DNA from: Lineus longissimus
Lineage: Eukaryota > Nemertea > Pilidiophora > Heteronemertea > Lineidae
Direction: 5' to 3'
Length of the DNA: 64,000 bases
Assembly (NCBI RefSeq): GCF_910592395.1
Contig: NC_088311.1
Location: forward strand, 12,962,501 to 13,026,500
In this document: piece after piece, positions 20,553-30,794 of the stretch
Position numbering within the stretch: the stretch's first letter is position 1
Layout of the letters: each line of letters starts with the position of its first letter
Notes under the pieces: generated by a model
The model's input: only the letters and a program-made list of their open reading frames with translations
Databases searched by the model: none
Told to the model about the DNA's origin: nothing
Program-made: the position numbers and the translations under genes

Positions 20553-23500
20553 ATGGCAGCAGCCCTTGCAGCCATCAACCAAGGCCCGTCCATTGATTGG
20601 GACTCTGGGACTGAACTTTTATCACGTTACAAAAAGTGGAAGCAGAAAGTGGAAGTTATCTTCGAAGGACCTCTAAAGGCAGAGGATGAAGAAGTTAAGT
20701 GTAAATATCTTCTCATTTGGGCTGGAGACCGTGGGTTGGACCTCTTCAACTCATGGGGTCTCAGCGCAGCAGATCAAAAAGTACTTAAGAACTATTGGTC
20801 AAAATTCGAAGAATATGTTAACCCTCAGGCAAACTTTCTCGTTGCACGACACAAGTTACACAGATTACAACAAGGAGACAGATCGTTTGAGCAATTTCTG
20901 ATCGAGGCCAGGCTCTCACTAGCAGATTGTGGCTATGCTGCTGATGTCCAAAAGGAAATACTGAGAGACACTCTAGTATTTGGCTTAAGAGAGGACAGAG
21001 TGCGTACGAAATGTATCAGCCAAGGGAACGGGCTAACCCTTGACAAAACTATCGAAATCGCCAGAACATTCGAAGCAACGACCCTGAAAACAAAGGAAAT
21101 AGTCGATAAGGATGCAGTACATGCCGTGCATAAGAAACGGAAACCGCCGTTCAAACGACAATCTACAGACTACAGACAGGACAGACATACATTTCGATCG
21201 GACCGCCAGGATCGGGATCGGGATCATTCGAAAACGAAATCGTGTTTCTTTTGTGGTGGAGGCTTCCACAAAAGAGACAAATGCCCTGCAAAGAACGCCA
21301 CCTGCCGCTCATGTTCAAAGGTTGGTCACTACGACAAAGTGTGCCAATCAAAAGGAAAATCACGAAGATTACACGAAATCGAGGAGGAGTTCTCTGACCT
21401 TTTCGTAGGATCAATCGAGGTTTCGAAAGTCGATAGTGTCAATGCGCCAGAAATCATTCGAAAATTCGCCGTTACTACGCAACAGTACCACAAGCGATAT
21501 TCACAAATCATGTGCAAATTGGATACCGGAGCCGCAACCAACGTTATTTCCAAATCGCAAGTTGACCGCTTATTCCCAGAAAACTACAAGCTAACGCCAC
21601 CAAAGGCTAAGCTAATCGCATACGGTGGCACCGAAATAGCCAACTACGGATCGTGCACATTGTACATACGTCATGACGGAAAGAAACACCCAATTAGCTT
21701 TGATGTTACAGACTCTGGTGCGACGATACTGGGACTAAAAACCTGCCAACTTCTTGACCTGATTCGTATCAACTGCGAGGTCAACAAACCTTCCGAAATC
21801 ACCGAACCACTCACCAAGCAAAAGGTCCTGGAAGAGCATGGAGATGTCTTCAGAGGCATTGGATGCTTTCCAGGAGATCCTTATCATATTCAACTGAGAT
21901 CAGACGCTGAACCTGTGATTAACCCTCCACGCTCAGTTCCAGTACACTTACAGGACCAATTTCAAGCAGAGTTGAAACGTATGGTGAAACTCGGGATCAT
22001 CTCAAAGGTCACCGAACCAACTGAATGGGTGAACTCATTTGTTGTCGTGGATAAGGGGGCTGGCAAAGGACTCCGAATATGTCTTGATCCCCGTGAGATC
22101 AATAAGTCTATCAAACGCGAGCATACCTACACCAGGACAGTCGATGACATTGCGCCGTTGATTGCTGGGGCCACCCACTTTTCGGTAGTGGACGCCCGCA
22201 GTGGCTACTGGATGGTACCTTTAGATAAGGCATCATCATTGCTAACCACGTTTTCTACCCCATTCGGTAGATTTTGCTACAACCGATTACCATTTGGATT
22301 GATTGTCAGTCAAGATATCTTTCAACAGAAAATGGACCAACTGTGTGAAGGACTCTCAGGTATTACAGGTATCGCCGATGACCTGATCGTGTATGGCATC
22401 GGAGAGAAAGCTCACGACGGAAACTTTCTCAACCTACTACAAACGGCTCGCGACAACAACGTCAGATTCAACCAAGACAAGCTACAGTTCAAGATCAGGG
22501 ACGCACATTTCTTTGGTCACATGTGGTCCGCCGACGGGATGAAACCCGATCCAGCAAAGGTCCGCGCGATCACTGAAATGGCCCCTCCTGATAATGTAAA
22601 AGATCTGCAATCATTTCTTGGTCTTGTCAACTATCTAAACCGGTTCAATGCCAGTATTGCAACCGTGGCAGCACCTCTCAGGGACTTGACCAAGAAAGAC
22701 ATCTCTTGGCAATGGAATCCTGAGCACCAGACAGCCTTCGACAAGCTCAAAGATATTATCGTATCCGCCGATAATCTCGCTTATTATGACCCAAAGAAGG
22801 ACACTGTAATCCAAAGTGATGCCTCACTCCGGGGGCTCGGCGCTTGTCTTCTTCAAGATGGCCGCCCAGTGGTTTACGCCTCACGTACACTGTCTACCAC
22901 AGAGCAGAACTATAGCAACATCGAAAGGGAACTGCTCGGTGTGGTTTGGTCACTAGAGCGCTTCAACCACTATGTATATGGGAAACACGTAGAAGTACAA
23001 ACCGACCATAAACCAATTGTGGCCGCACACAAAAAACCAATCTCAAAATGCAGCCCGCGCCTGCAGCGCTTACTCTTGCGCATGTCGAAATATGATGTAG
23101 AAGTGGTCTACTTACCAGGAAAGGACAATGTCTTAGCAGATGCATTATCGCGTGTAGATCCAAACAAACTCTCATCAGCAACAGATCACAAAGAGATTCC
23201 AGAAATTCCGGTACATTACATAACAGAAACAGTGAACTCAAGTAACCATGACATCGAAAAGATCCGCACCGCTACGGCTGCTGATCCAACTCTCCAGATA
23301 CTGAAAAAGCATGTCATTGAAGGATGGCCTGCCGCAAAAAATGACTGCCCTCCTGAAGTAATGGATTATTGGAACTACCGGGAGGACATGAGTATTGAGG
23401 ATGGCATTATCTTCAAGTGCAATCGCTTCGTTGTACCAGATGCACTGAGGCCACAAATGCTAAACCTCATACACCAGGGACACATGGGCATGGAAAAATG

Positions 23501-24530
23501 CCTACTCCGCGCTAAAATGTCAGTGTTTTGGCCGAGAATCACACATCAAGTGAAACAGACAGTAGAAACATGTGCCACATGCCAAAAGTATCAAAATCGC
23601 CAAGGACATGAACCATTGATACCGCATGAAATCGCGCAATATCCATGGCAAAAGATTGCCACGGACCTATTCGAACATAGTCAGGTTCACTACCTACTAT
23701 TTGTAGACTATTACTCAAAATTTCCGGTTGTTCGCAGACTCGGAAAATCATTGAGCTCGGAAGTGACTGTAGCCTATGCCAAATCGGTAATCAGCGAATA
23801 TGGAATTCCTGAGGAGATCGTAAGCGATAACGGCCCTCAGTATGCTAGCGCCACCTTCCGATCATTCTGCGCGAACTATCAGATAAAGCACACAACAAGC
23901 AGCCCATTGTACCCACAAAGCAATGGTATGATTGAAAGATGTGTCCAAACCGTGAAGAAACTCATCAAGAAAGCACTAGATGCAGGAGAAGATGCAAATC
24001 TGGCTCTCTTGAATTACAGGGCCACACCTGTATCGCATAACCTGCCTAGCCCTGTCATGCTCCTGATGAACCGCAACACGAGAACACTACTTCCAATGAA
24101 AAAGTCTTCACTGAAATCGCAGCAGATTGACAATGACATTACAAAAGCTGAACTAGTGAACAGGCAAAACCACCAGAAATCATACTATGATAAGACAGCA
24201 AGGTCAGCACCTCTACCGCCATTAGAGGAAGGCCAATCTGTCCGCATAAGAGACAGTCAGTCAAAACATTGGCAACCTGCCAAGGTCACAAGGAAACTGT
24301 CCGAACCTCGGTCGTATATTGTCGAAACCGATCAAGGAGGACAATATAGGAGAAACCGTTCACAACTCCATACCACCAAGGAGCAGTTCAGTAATAACAC
24401 CGACTTGGACATTTCACATGAAACTGATACACAGGTACCGCAACCTGCTGTGTCAATGCAACCAGACAACAACCAATATACCACAAGATCTGGTCGAGCA
24501 ATACATCCACCAGACAGACTTAACCTGTAA
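20553..24530 (+). CDS. Gypsy gag-pol polyprotein
   Basis: The ATG at 20553 is preferred over an in-frame non-ATG extension. About 1325 residues in order: gag matrix/capsid-like region; two CCHC zinc knuckles (CFFCGGGFHKRDKC and CRSCSKVGHYDKVC, residues about 230-262); aspartic protease with LDTGAATNV (about 322); reverse transcriptase with RLPFGL and the catalytic IADDLIV (about 607); RNase H beginning IQSDASLRGLG (about 753) and including ERELLG and TDHKP; integrase with the HHCC zinc finger (about 973-1010) and a D, D, E triad in TDLFEH, VSDNGPQY and MIERC. No frame break, so gag and pol are translated as one protein without a programmed shift. No envelope gene is seen before the 3' LTR. 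Confidence 0.97.
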   Translation: MAAALAAINQGPSIDWDSGTELLSRYKKWKQKVEVIFEGPLKAEDEEVKCKYLLIWAGDRGLDLFNSWGLSAADQKVLKNYWSKFEEYVNPQANFLVARHKLHRLQQGDRSFEQFLIEARLSLADCGYAADVQKEILRDTLVFGLREDRVRTKCISQGNGLTLDKTIEIARTFEATTLKTKEIVDKDAVHAVHKKRKPPFKRQSTDYRQDRHTFRSDRQDRDRDHSKTKSCFFCGGGFHKRDKCPAKNATCRSCSKVGHYDKVCQSKGKSRRLHEIEEEFSDLFVGSIEVSKVDSVNAPEIIRKFAVTTQQYHKRYSQIMCKLDTGAATNVISKSQVDRLFPENYKLTPPKAKLIAYGGTEIANYGSCTLYIRHDGKKHPISFDVTDSGATILGLKTCQLLDLIRINCEVNKPSEITEPLTKQKVLEEHGDVFRGIGCFPGDPYHIQLRSDAEPVINPPRSVPVHLQDQFQAELKRMVKLGIISKVTEPTEWVNSFVVVDKGAGKGLRICLDPREINKSIKREHTYTRTVDDIAPLIAGATHFSVVDARSGYWMVPLDKASSLLTTFSTPFGRFCYNRLPFGLIVSQDIFQQKMDQLCEGLSGITGIADDLIVYGIGEKAHDGNFLNLLQTARDNNVRFNQDKLQFKIRDAHFFGHMWSADGMKPDPAKVRAITEMAPPDNVKDLQSFLGLVNYLNRFNASIATVAAPLRDLTKKDISWQWNPEHQTAFDKLKDIIVSADNLAYYDPKKDTVIQSDASLRGLGACLLQDGRPVVYASRTLSTTEQNYSNIERELLGVVWSLERFNHYVYGKHVEVQTDHKPIVAAHKKPISKCSPRLQRLLLRMSKYDVEVVYLPGKDNVLADALSRVDPNKLSSATDHKEIPEIPVHYITETVNSSNHDIEKIRTATAADPTLQILKKHVIEGWPAAKNDCPPEVMDYWNYREDMSIEDGIIFKCNRFVVPDALRPQMLNLIHQGHMGMEKCLLRAKMSVFWPRITHQVKQTVETCATCQKYQNRQGHEPLIPHEIAQYPWQKIATDLFEHSQVHYLLFVDYYSKFPVVRRLGKSLSSEVTVAYAKSVISEYGIPEEIVSDNGPQYASATFRSFCANYQIKHTTSSPLYPQSNGMIERCVQTVKKLIKKALDAGEDANLALLNYRATPVSHNLPSPVMLLMNRNTRTLLPMKKSSLKSQQIDNDITKAELVNRQNHQKSYYDKTARSAPLPPLEEGQSVRIRDSQSKHWQPAKVTRKLSEPRSYIVETDQGGQYRRNRSQLHTTKEQFSNNTDLDISHETDTQVPQPAVSMQPDNNQYTTRSGRAIHPPDRLNL

Positions 24531-24916
24531 AAAACTCTGATTCATTAGTGTTACATAATGAACTCTGTGTGTGTGTGTTTGAATGAGTGACATTTACAAA
24601 ATCATTGAGAAACTTGTTTTTTTTATGCATGTTTATTATATATTACTCATATTACACGATTCTCATGCACAGACTGATACTAATGATACGTATAATCCGG
24701 ATGTTACAAGTGCTAGGTACAGCTGGTATGTACACTCACATTGTGAAAAAATGACGCTATGGATTGATTCCAAATCATTGGACTGATCACCCAATTTCTT
24801 GTGAGACAACTCTAAGCTGATAAGGTTTATTTTGCATATCTTCACATTAGTTTCATATATACCTTGTATTGATTGTATATTACTAACATTGCTTATTTCC
24901 AGTGTGGATTAATATC

Positions 24917-24929
24917 TCAAGGAGGGAGA
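24917..24929 (+). promoter_or_regulatory. Polypurine tract
   Basis: The purine-rich stretch AAGGAGGGAGA immediately precedes the 3' LTR and would prime plus-strand synthesis. Confidence 0.8.
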
Positions 24930-25193
24930 TGTAGTATTATCAGATGTTTCAGTTTAACCTTACTGTATGATGACTCATACTACCGTATGTCTACCTGAAT
25001 GTATTATCTATACTATTGCCACCTATCATTATCTTGCTGTAACTAACTCAGCATCACTTCCTTCTTAGACAACATGGCTTCAGCTACATTCTGTACTGTA
25101 CTACCTCTTATTAGTTATCATGAATAATAGTGATATATAGAACTCTACACTTGTCAATTTCATTTACAAGGATTCGATAAGGAACATTCAACA
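24930..25193 (+). repeat. Gypsy 3' LTR
   Basis: 264 bp, the same sequence as the 5' LTR by eye, followed by the GATAC target duplication. Confidence 0.95.
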
Positions 25194-25198
25194 GATAC

Positions 25199-25475
25199 GG
25201 CTCCTAGGCCTGGGAAGGGCCTGAATACCAACCCAAGTCGAATTTTCATGAAACATGAAACTGTGATTATTTTTTATTTTGTTGTTGATTTTATTCAGTT
25301 TTATTTTTCATTTTTATCGTAATTTCTAATTTTCCTTTTGGAAAATTTGCTTTAGGCCTAGGTTTCTCTAAATCAAAACCGACTTTATGTACCTCGATTG
25401 AGGTCACTTAGAGATACAGCATTGTCTACCTCGAAATTGAGATTGTCAAATTGGCAAAGTTTGAGGAACTGACTG
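25199..25475 (+). repeat. 320-bp duplicated segment, downstream part
   Basis: Continuation of the second duplicate copy interrupted by the Gypsy element (see 19425-19745). Its first bases overlap the GATAC duplication. Confidence 0.85.
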
Positions 25476-25684
25476 TGGATTTACCTGCCTGGGCTTGAAA
25501 ACTTCAGATTTTTTACAAACCATGAGGTAGGAATGGGTAGTAAAATTACAGAATCATTCAAGGGTGCAATTGATTGAGTTTTCGTGTTGATTTCGACACA
25601 TACTTTTAGTTTATAAGTGGTGAGCAGTGAAACACACACAGCCACTAATGCATAGTCCAAATTCGGATTTGATGCAAAATCAGA

Positions 25685-25816
25685 ATAGAGAGGTTAAGAT
25701 CCCGAACGGGAACGAGAAACGTGAACGTGAATTTGGTACTGTTTGAACTTCAATAGCAGGTGATGTCATTCCCATTCACATTTGCCATTCCCGTTCAGGA
25801 TCTTAACCTCTCTATT
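25685..25816. repeat. Foldback MITE
   Basis: AATAGAGAGGTTAAGATCC at 25685 pairs with GGATCTTAACCTCTCTATT ending near 25816. The inner GAACGGGAA and TTCCCGTTC words continue the pairing imperfectly. Confidence 0.8.
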
Positions 25817-27246
25817 AAGTTCAATACAAAACGACAAATGTACCAAAACTGCCATGCAAAATGTAAAGATATTTTTTTATATTAAATATATTTTCAAATA
25901 AAAACTATTTTCCTTGTTACCAAGTACCATGACTATTTTTCGCGCCTTGCCTCCTTATGAATCTCGGGATTTCGCATCATCGGCTTACACAAAATGGCAG
26001 GCTCTTCCATCTCTCCTACAGCAGGGATGCAGCATATATTTGAATAATAACACGGTGCACATAATGAATTTGCAACGAGCTGTGCATTTCCTTCATTAGA
26101 CTAGTGCCTGGTCCTACCGATGCTGTGAAGTCACTTTTGAATTTTGCTGAATGCAGAACCAGTCTTCGCAACCACACTGCCCAGAGTCCCAGGTAGTACA
26201 TGTTTGTCAATGAGTATTTTTTACCCATAATACAACAGTCCAGACACTAATTTCAACATGAGTACATTCCATATGAAGTTAGGTCGCTGACAATCGGCCA
26301 TAAACGAAGAATTTTTCATTATGCTATAGTCCATATCTGAAGTTCGTCTTTGAAACTTTCAGGTTTTCAATTTTAAAGCTGAAAATAGAATGCTTGAGAG
26401 TCAATTTGAATTGGCACCGATGCTTATAATGCCCTATACTTGGTCAGGATTGTTCAGCATTTCTAGAAAAACAGTGTGATACACTCCTGTCACGGTGTTT
26501 ACTGCCTTGAAAATTTGTCCAAGACGAATGTTAGTGCAGACCTTGTCAAGAAAGGGAGCAAACACCGTCTGTGAGAGGAATGTAACTGACAGTGTAAAAG
26601 AAGAAAGATTCTGGGTCTTTTTTGTGGTATTTTAAAATTCATGTAAATTTTATATCTTGTTGAACATTTTATTAGTCCTTTCATTCAATCTATTCGTGAC
26701 TTCCTAGCAATTTCATGGGACCCCTGCCCTCTCACTTCAAGCCACCTTTGCCCCCAGCCTGCTGTCTTCAGTTTTCTCGAGTGACTGGATTGCTGCATGT
26801 GATGAAGGGCCTGGTACTGTCCCTTGAACAATTGCAGATTGTACTTCCAGAATTAAGAAATCTGATTTCTTAATCCTGCAAGTACTTGTGGTTTTTCCGA
26901 GACACACTGTAAAAATATGAGCTTATGCCCAAGGTCTGCCGAGATGCATTGATTGTCACAACCACCAGGAATGGATGCTATTATCCTACTGTCTCTGACC
27001 CATTTGATTCTACTGAGTCCATGCAGCACAATCCTGGATGAAGCGTCTTGAACCTGTACACAGGAAAAAGATCACAGGCAGGTATCATCTGTTCCTTTGG
27101 CCTGCTACAAGTCTGCAGCACCGCCTCTCTTGTGGCAGTTCTAACACTTCACTAAGTCCCCTGGGATGAGATTCACAAAAAAACTTAAGTCCTTAGTTTC
27201 AGTAAGATCGAACTTTTTCATTGGCTCAAACCATGTCACATGACCA
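25817..27246. other. No supported gene
   Basis: About 1.4 kb without an exon, RNA gene or element I can name. Short open frames lack family motifs or splice support. Confidence 0.4.
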
Positions 27247-27343
27247 TGTTCACAAAAAATCTTAAGTCCATAATTTAACTTAACATTGTTAAGTTTAATT
27301 ATGGACTTAAGATTTTTTGTGGACTTAAGATTTTTTGTGAACA
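27247..27343. repeat. Foldback with partly duplicated arm
   Basis: TCACAAAAAATCTTAAGTCC followed by ATAATTTAACTTAAC pairs with the reverse complement starting near 27288. The distal arm piece (GACTTAAGATTTTTTGTG) is present twice in tandem, ending at 27343. A diverged outer copy occurs near 27174. Confidence 0.8.
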
Positions 27344-28039
27344 AGGTCCCTGGAACTGGCACAGCCATCCGTCACAACCAACCAAGCAAACTGGATTGAT
27401 GAAGGCACAAGCCAGTGTCCGTCACCAACCTACAGATCCACAAGACAAAGTCACAACTAGAGAAACCCACAGGACAACGTCACAACCAGCAAAACCTCAT
27501 CCTGTCGGTGTCCCTCACCATCAAGGATACCAAGACTCAAGCTTTCCTAGTTGTGACCTTGTCTTTTGGTTTATGGCCCATAAACTGCAGTCCTTGGGAA
27601 GTGCACCTTGCAGCACCACCCTGCTTTCCTAGGGATTGGAACAATTCCCGATGGTCCTGTTCCTGTCCTCACTATCCATGGTCTTCTGTATGTCTGTTGG
27701 AGTCTTTCTGGAGGCAATTCAGAGTATAATTTTCCTGGCAGTGGATCATACAGTCAAACCTACTGTATTAAACCAGAATTGATGAATGCACCAAGAACAT
27801 CTTCTTCAAAATAAAAAGTCAACAAGTCAAATCGAAAGCATCAAGAGATTCATGGTTTTATTCATGAGATAATTATACATAAATACTGTGGGTATGTGAC
27901 AGTTGCCTTTTTAGACGTAATACATTAGACGCATCATCCCAACTGTTCTTTGGCCAACTTTTTACTCTTAGCACAGTCAGAATTCACTCTGCTCATTCGA
28001 AATCCTGTTAATTGACCTCAAGCACAACAAAATGACGGT
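27344..28039. other. No supported gene
   Basis: Open frames between 27396 and 27814 lack recognisable motifs. Nothing else seen. Confidence 0.35.
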
Positions 28040-28374
28040 TTAAAGGGGCAGTGCATTCAATCGCGAATCGGTTTCAGCACGACCACCATAGAGGGAGGCG
28101 CCTATCGGCTAGGAATGAAACTAAGAAACACGTTATCTAAATTGCCATTGTTACCTGTATTAAGTCTATTAAACTTTCTTCAGGAAAGCATAATATCCCA
28201 TTAGAATGTTTGAAGAAGCTGTGTGGAAGCTTTGACGGCAATACATCACTGAACAAACTGCATTGCTGGGTATTTTAGATACGTTTCCTGTAGTTCCATC
28301 GTTTTACCGATGGCACCTCCCTCTACGGTGGTCGTGCTGAAACCGATTCGCGATTGAATACAGTGCCCCTTTAA
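28040..28374. repeat. TIR MITE with TTAA ends
   Basis: Terminal inverted repeats of about 60 bp: the left begins TTAAAGGGGCAGTGCATTC and continues through CGCGAATCGGTTTCAGCACG; the right arm is its near-perfect complement ending GTGCCCCTTTAA. The TTAA at both edges is compatible with piggyBac-type target duplication. No coding capacity. Confidence 0.85.
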
Positions 28375-29190
28375 ATGACATTTCATATTTTGACATGCAG
28401 ACAAAACGCACGTGTTTACAACACTACGTAGATCGCTCTTTCTCCTATATGCTACATCCGATTGAAATGGGATTGGTTTCATCATGGAGGATGCAGAAAT
28501 AAGAAGGCGCACAAAACATACTGGTCTGTGTCGCACTGAGCTCCCAAAGCCAAATTTATTGAGCAATAGCCCACTGGGTTCTGGTGTGAACATCAATCTC
28601 TCCATTCTCCTCTGACATGTTACATCATGTGACCTCCAGGTGCCAATACCAGTTTCCCCAAACGAAAACCGTCGATCTGGCTTTGCCAGTTCTAGTTTAT
28701 AATGTAGTATTCTTCTAGCCATAGGTTCGTTTTTTGTAAGTTGCAAAGAGCAACTTTTTCAGTGTCTGTCAGAAATGATGATAGAAACCACACGTTTCTA
28801 TTGTCATTTTTAATATCCATCAGAAATGACAGTAGACACGTAACACTGACTATGAATGCAATGCAGTTTTTAATCCCAAATATTACAATCTCATCTTTAG
28901 AACTGTCCAATAGGCTTTGTGTAGTATTTTAATCCCGTTGAAATCACTACGAGACCCATAAAACATAGAAAAGGGAGGTGTGTCCGTCAGAGTTTGTCCG
29001 TCAGAATGACAGTAGAAACGCGGTCAAAATTCACAATATCAAAAATGCGAATAAAAAAATTTCTGCATGGGATGCTGAAATTATAATGATAACTGAATGA
29101 TCCTGATTCCATCCACCATCAAATAGGCTTTATGAAATATGTCATATCCAGTTTTGGGCAGTTTATAATGATGGGAGTTGACTGGTACCT
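28375..29190. other. No supported gene; left edge of Polinton not resolved
   Basis: No terminal inverted repeat of the Polinton could be matched by eye between this stretch and 48.8-51.3 kb. Related words CCGTCAGAGTTTGTCCGTC and ATCAGAAATGACAGTAGA recur at 28768-29015. A minus-strand open frame at 28246-28746 overlaps the MITE arm and has no motifs. Confidence 0.35.
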
Positions 29191-29218
29191 TTTAGAATAG
29201 AATACGCCAATAGCTATT

Positions 29219-29638
29219 ATGGTTGGTTCTGCGCTGGTGAATGGTTTAGCCTTCACCGGTTCTGGATACCTTTTTAAAGCACTAGACAAGAATGGCTACG
29301 AGACTGAAATAAAGAGACATAATTTAGCGCAAGAGCAATTGCAAAGAGCATCCACAGAATGGGATGAGCATAGGAAAAGTACCATTGACTTCGTTAACCT
29401 TGAATTAAAGAGAGAACATGAAGCGGCAATTGACTTAAAAAATGCCGACGCCTCACTTTCATTGTACAACAGTTTAAACCCACATAATGGAATTACCATT
29501 CCTAGACAACCGCAATTGAGCGACTACTACAAGCCCAGCGATGAAATGAAGAATTACGAATACCTTTGGATCATTTTAGGATTGAGCGTCTTGGGTTTTG
29601 GGATTTACTATTTCGTTGGAAAGAAGAAGAAAGACTAG
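29219..29638 (+). CDS. Polinton small membrane protein with coiled coil
   Basis: 139 residues. A glycine-rich hydrophobic N-terminus (SALVNGLAFTGSGYLF) is followed by a charged helical middle rich in Glu, Lys and Gln (residues about 30-85, likely coiled coil), a Pro-rich linker, and a C-terminal membrane helix (YLWIILGLSVLGFGIYYFVG) ending in KKKKD. The topology suggests a tail-anchored membrane or virion protein. No named family recognised. It is the leftmost gene attributed to the Polinton. Confidence 0.6.
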   Translation: MVGSALVNGLAFTGSGYLFKALDKNGYETEIKRHNLAQEQLQRASTEWDEHRKSTIDFVNLELKREHEAAIDLKNADASLSLYNSLNPHNGITIPRQPQLSDYYKPSDEMKNYEYLWIILGLSVLGFGIYYFVGKKKKD

Positions 29639-30214
29639 GAAGAAGAAAGACTAGGAAGAAGAAAGTATTATGGGGGAAAACTAGCTTCTGACAAAACAAT
29701 TTGAAGATGGAGATCCTTTCTTCTTGTATATTCCAAATTCTTAAAAATACAGCATTTATATAATGGATAGTTACAGTCACAGATTGGCGAGTCCAAATCT
29801 GGTGTTCACAGGCTGGAGTCCAAGACCTGAATGACCATATACAATCTTTGATTTACCATGAAAACTATAACAACACAAAAGCACCGAGGAGAGATAATAC
29901 AAACTTTGACAAATCAAACATGTTTCTGATTGAAAGACTTGTACTAATTACACTTGCCAATCAAGCGTCTCCAACTTGTCTGAACATACTTGATTAATAA
30001 AACAATGACCTTATAGTGAAAGAGTTAAACCCTCAGTAACCATTGTTTTCAGAATTAGCTAAGTAGTTTTGTGTTTTGACATGTTCGATATGTCAAATAT
30101 TCACCTTAAACATTATGAGAAATGATAACTTGTAAATTTGTACTTTTGGTGAAAAGTACACCATAAAAAAAGACTAAACGTGAATAAAACCATACGGGTG
30201 TTCTTGTCTTATGA
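29639..30214. other. Spacer between Polinton genes
   Basis: Starts with a short tandem repeat: GAAGAAGAAAGACTAG recurs three times through about 29665, overlapping the preceding gene's C-terminus. The rest is AT-rich with nothing recognised. Confidence 0.45.
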
Positions 30215-30787
30215 TTAATTTAGATCCTTTCGTCTTTTAAGGGCATCTATGTATTTTTGCCTCTGGTCTTTAGGGATAACACTATTTTCTTCTAAGGCAT
30301 CTTTCATTGCCGATTCATCCTTGTTGAAAAACAGGACTAAAACCCTTATGTTCTCTCTGAAGTCCTTAACAACAGAGTTGTACTTCTGAACGAGTAACCA
30401 AACAGTCAAATTGTAGTGCCTACCGGAAAGGGCAAGATTACATAACTCAGACACCTTCTTCTTTGTGTCTCTCAAATGAGCACAGTCGTCAATGATGAAT
30501 AATGTCTGTGATCCTTCGAAGGCCATGGTGGCAAATTGAAGCACAGGGTCTAAATTATTGGCTACAGCAATTGGATTGACAATGAAAACATTCTTGTCTT
30601 CGTAAATCCATCTCCTATTGTACGTCTTGTTTCTGAAGTAAGTTGGACAGAAAATGACTATGTTCTGGAACTTATGACGATATTCCTTCTCTAAGAGGTC
30701 AAGAGCAAAATGGGTCTTACCGCAATTGGTGACTCCTGAAATCAACATGTTGTGTGGGCCGAAAACTAGTATGTCTTTTGCCTTCAT
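30215..30787 (-). CDS. Polinton FtsK/HerA-type packaging ATPase (A32-like)
   Basis: 190 residues, complete. Walker A is GVTNCGKTH (residues 18-26) and Walker B is LFIIDDC (95-101), followed by the sensor-like LSGRHYNLTVWLLVQ segment seen in A32-type genome-packaging ATPases of Polintons, virophages and large DNA viruses. In those systems the ATPase pumps DNA into a capsid. The gene is divergent from the integrase, and the two ATG codons are only 4 bp apart inside the palindrome CATTTAAATG. No break seen. Confidence 0.93.
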   Translation of the reverse strand: MKAKDILVFGPHNMLISGVTNCGKTHFALDLLEKEYRHKFQNIVIFCPTYFRNKTYNRRWIYEDKNVFIVNPIAVANNLDPVLQFATMAFEGSQTLFIIDDCAHLRDTKKKVSELCNLALSGRHYNLTVWLLVQKYNSVVKDFRENIRVLVLFFNKDESAMKDALEENSVIPKDQRQKYIDALKRRKDLN

Positions 30788-30794
30788 TTAAATG
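30785..30794. promoter_or_regulatory. Palindromic divergent start CATTTAAATG
   Basis: This 10-bp palindrome holds the start codons of both the ATPase (minus) and the integrase (plus). Each reads TTTAAATG in its own direction. There is no room for separate conventional leaders or promoters between the genes, so control elements must lie inside the opposite coding region or be the motif itself. Confidence 0.55.

Larger units (their letters stand above)
20124..25193 (+). mobile_element. Complete Ty3/Gypsy (Mag-type) LTR retrotransposon
   Basis: 5070 bp bounded by 264-bp LTRs beginning TGTAGTATTATC and ending ATTCAACA. The flanking 5-bp duplication is GATAC (20119-20123 and 25194-25198). A tRNA-Leu-type primer site follows the left LTR and a purine tract precedes the right LTR. 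One long gag-pol frame is open. The LTRs look identical by eye, so the insertion is recent and may be capable of movement. Confidence 0.97.

Noticed and set aside
28246-28746. 166-codon minus-strand open frame
   Set aside because: Overlaps a MITE arm and has no family motif.
28375-29218. Polinton left terminal inverted repeat
   Set aside because: I searched by eye for complements in 48.8-51.3 kb and found none. Self-alignment by computer would be decisive.
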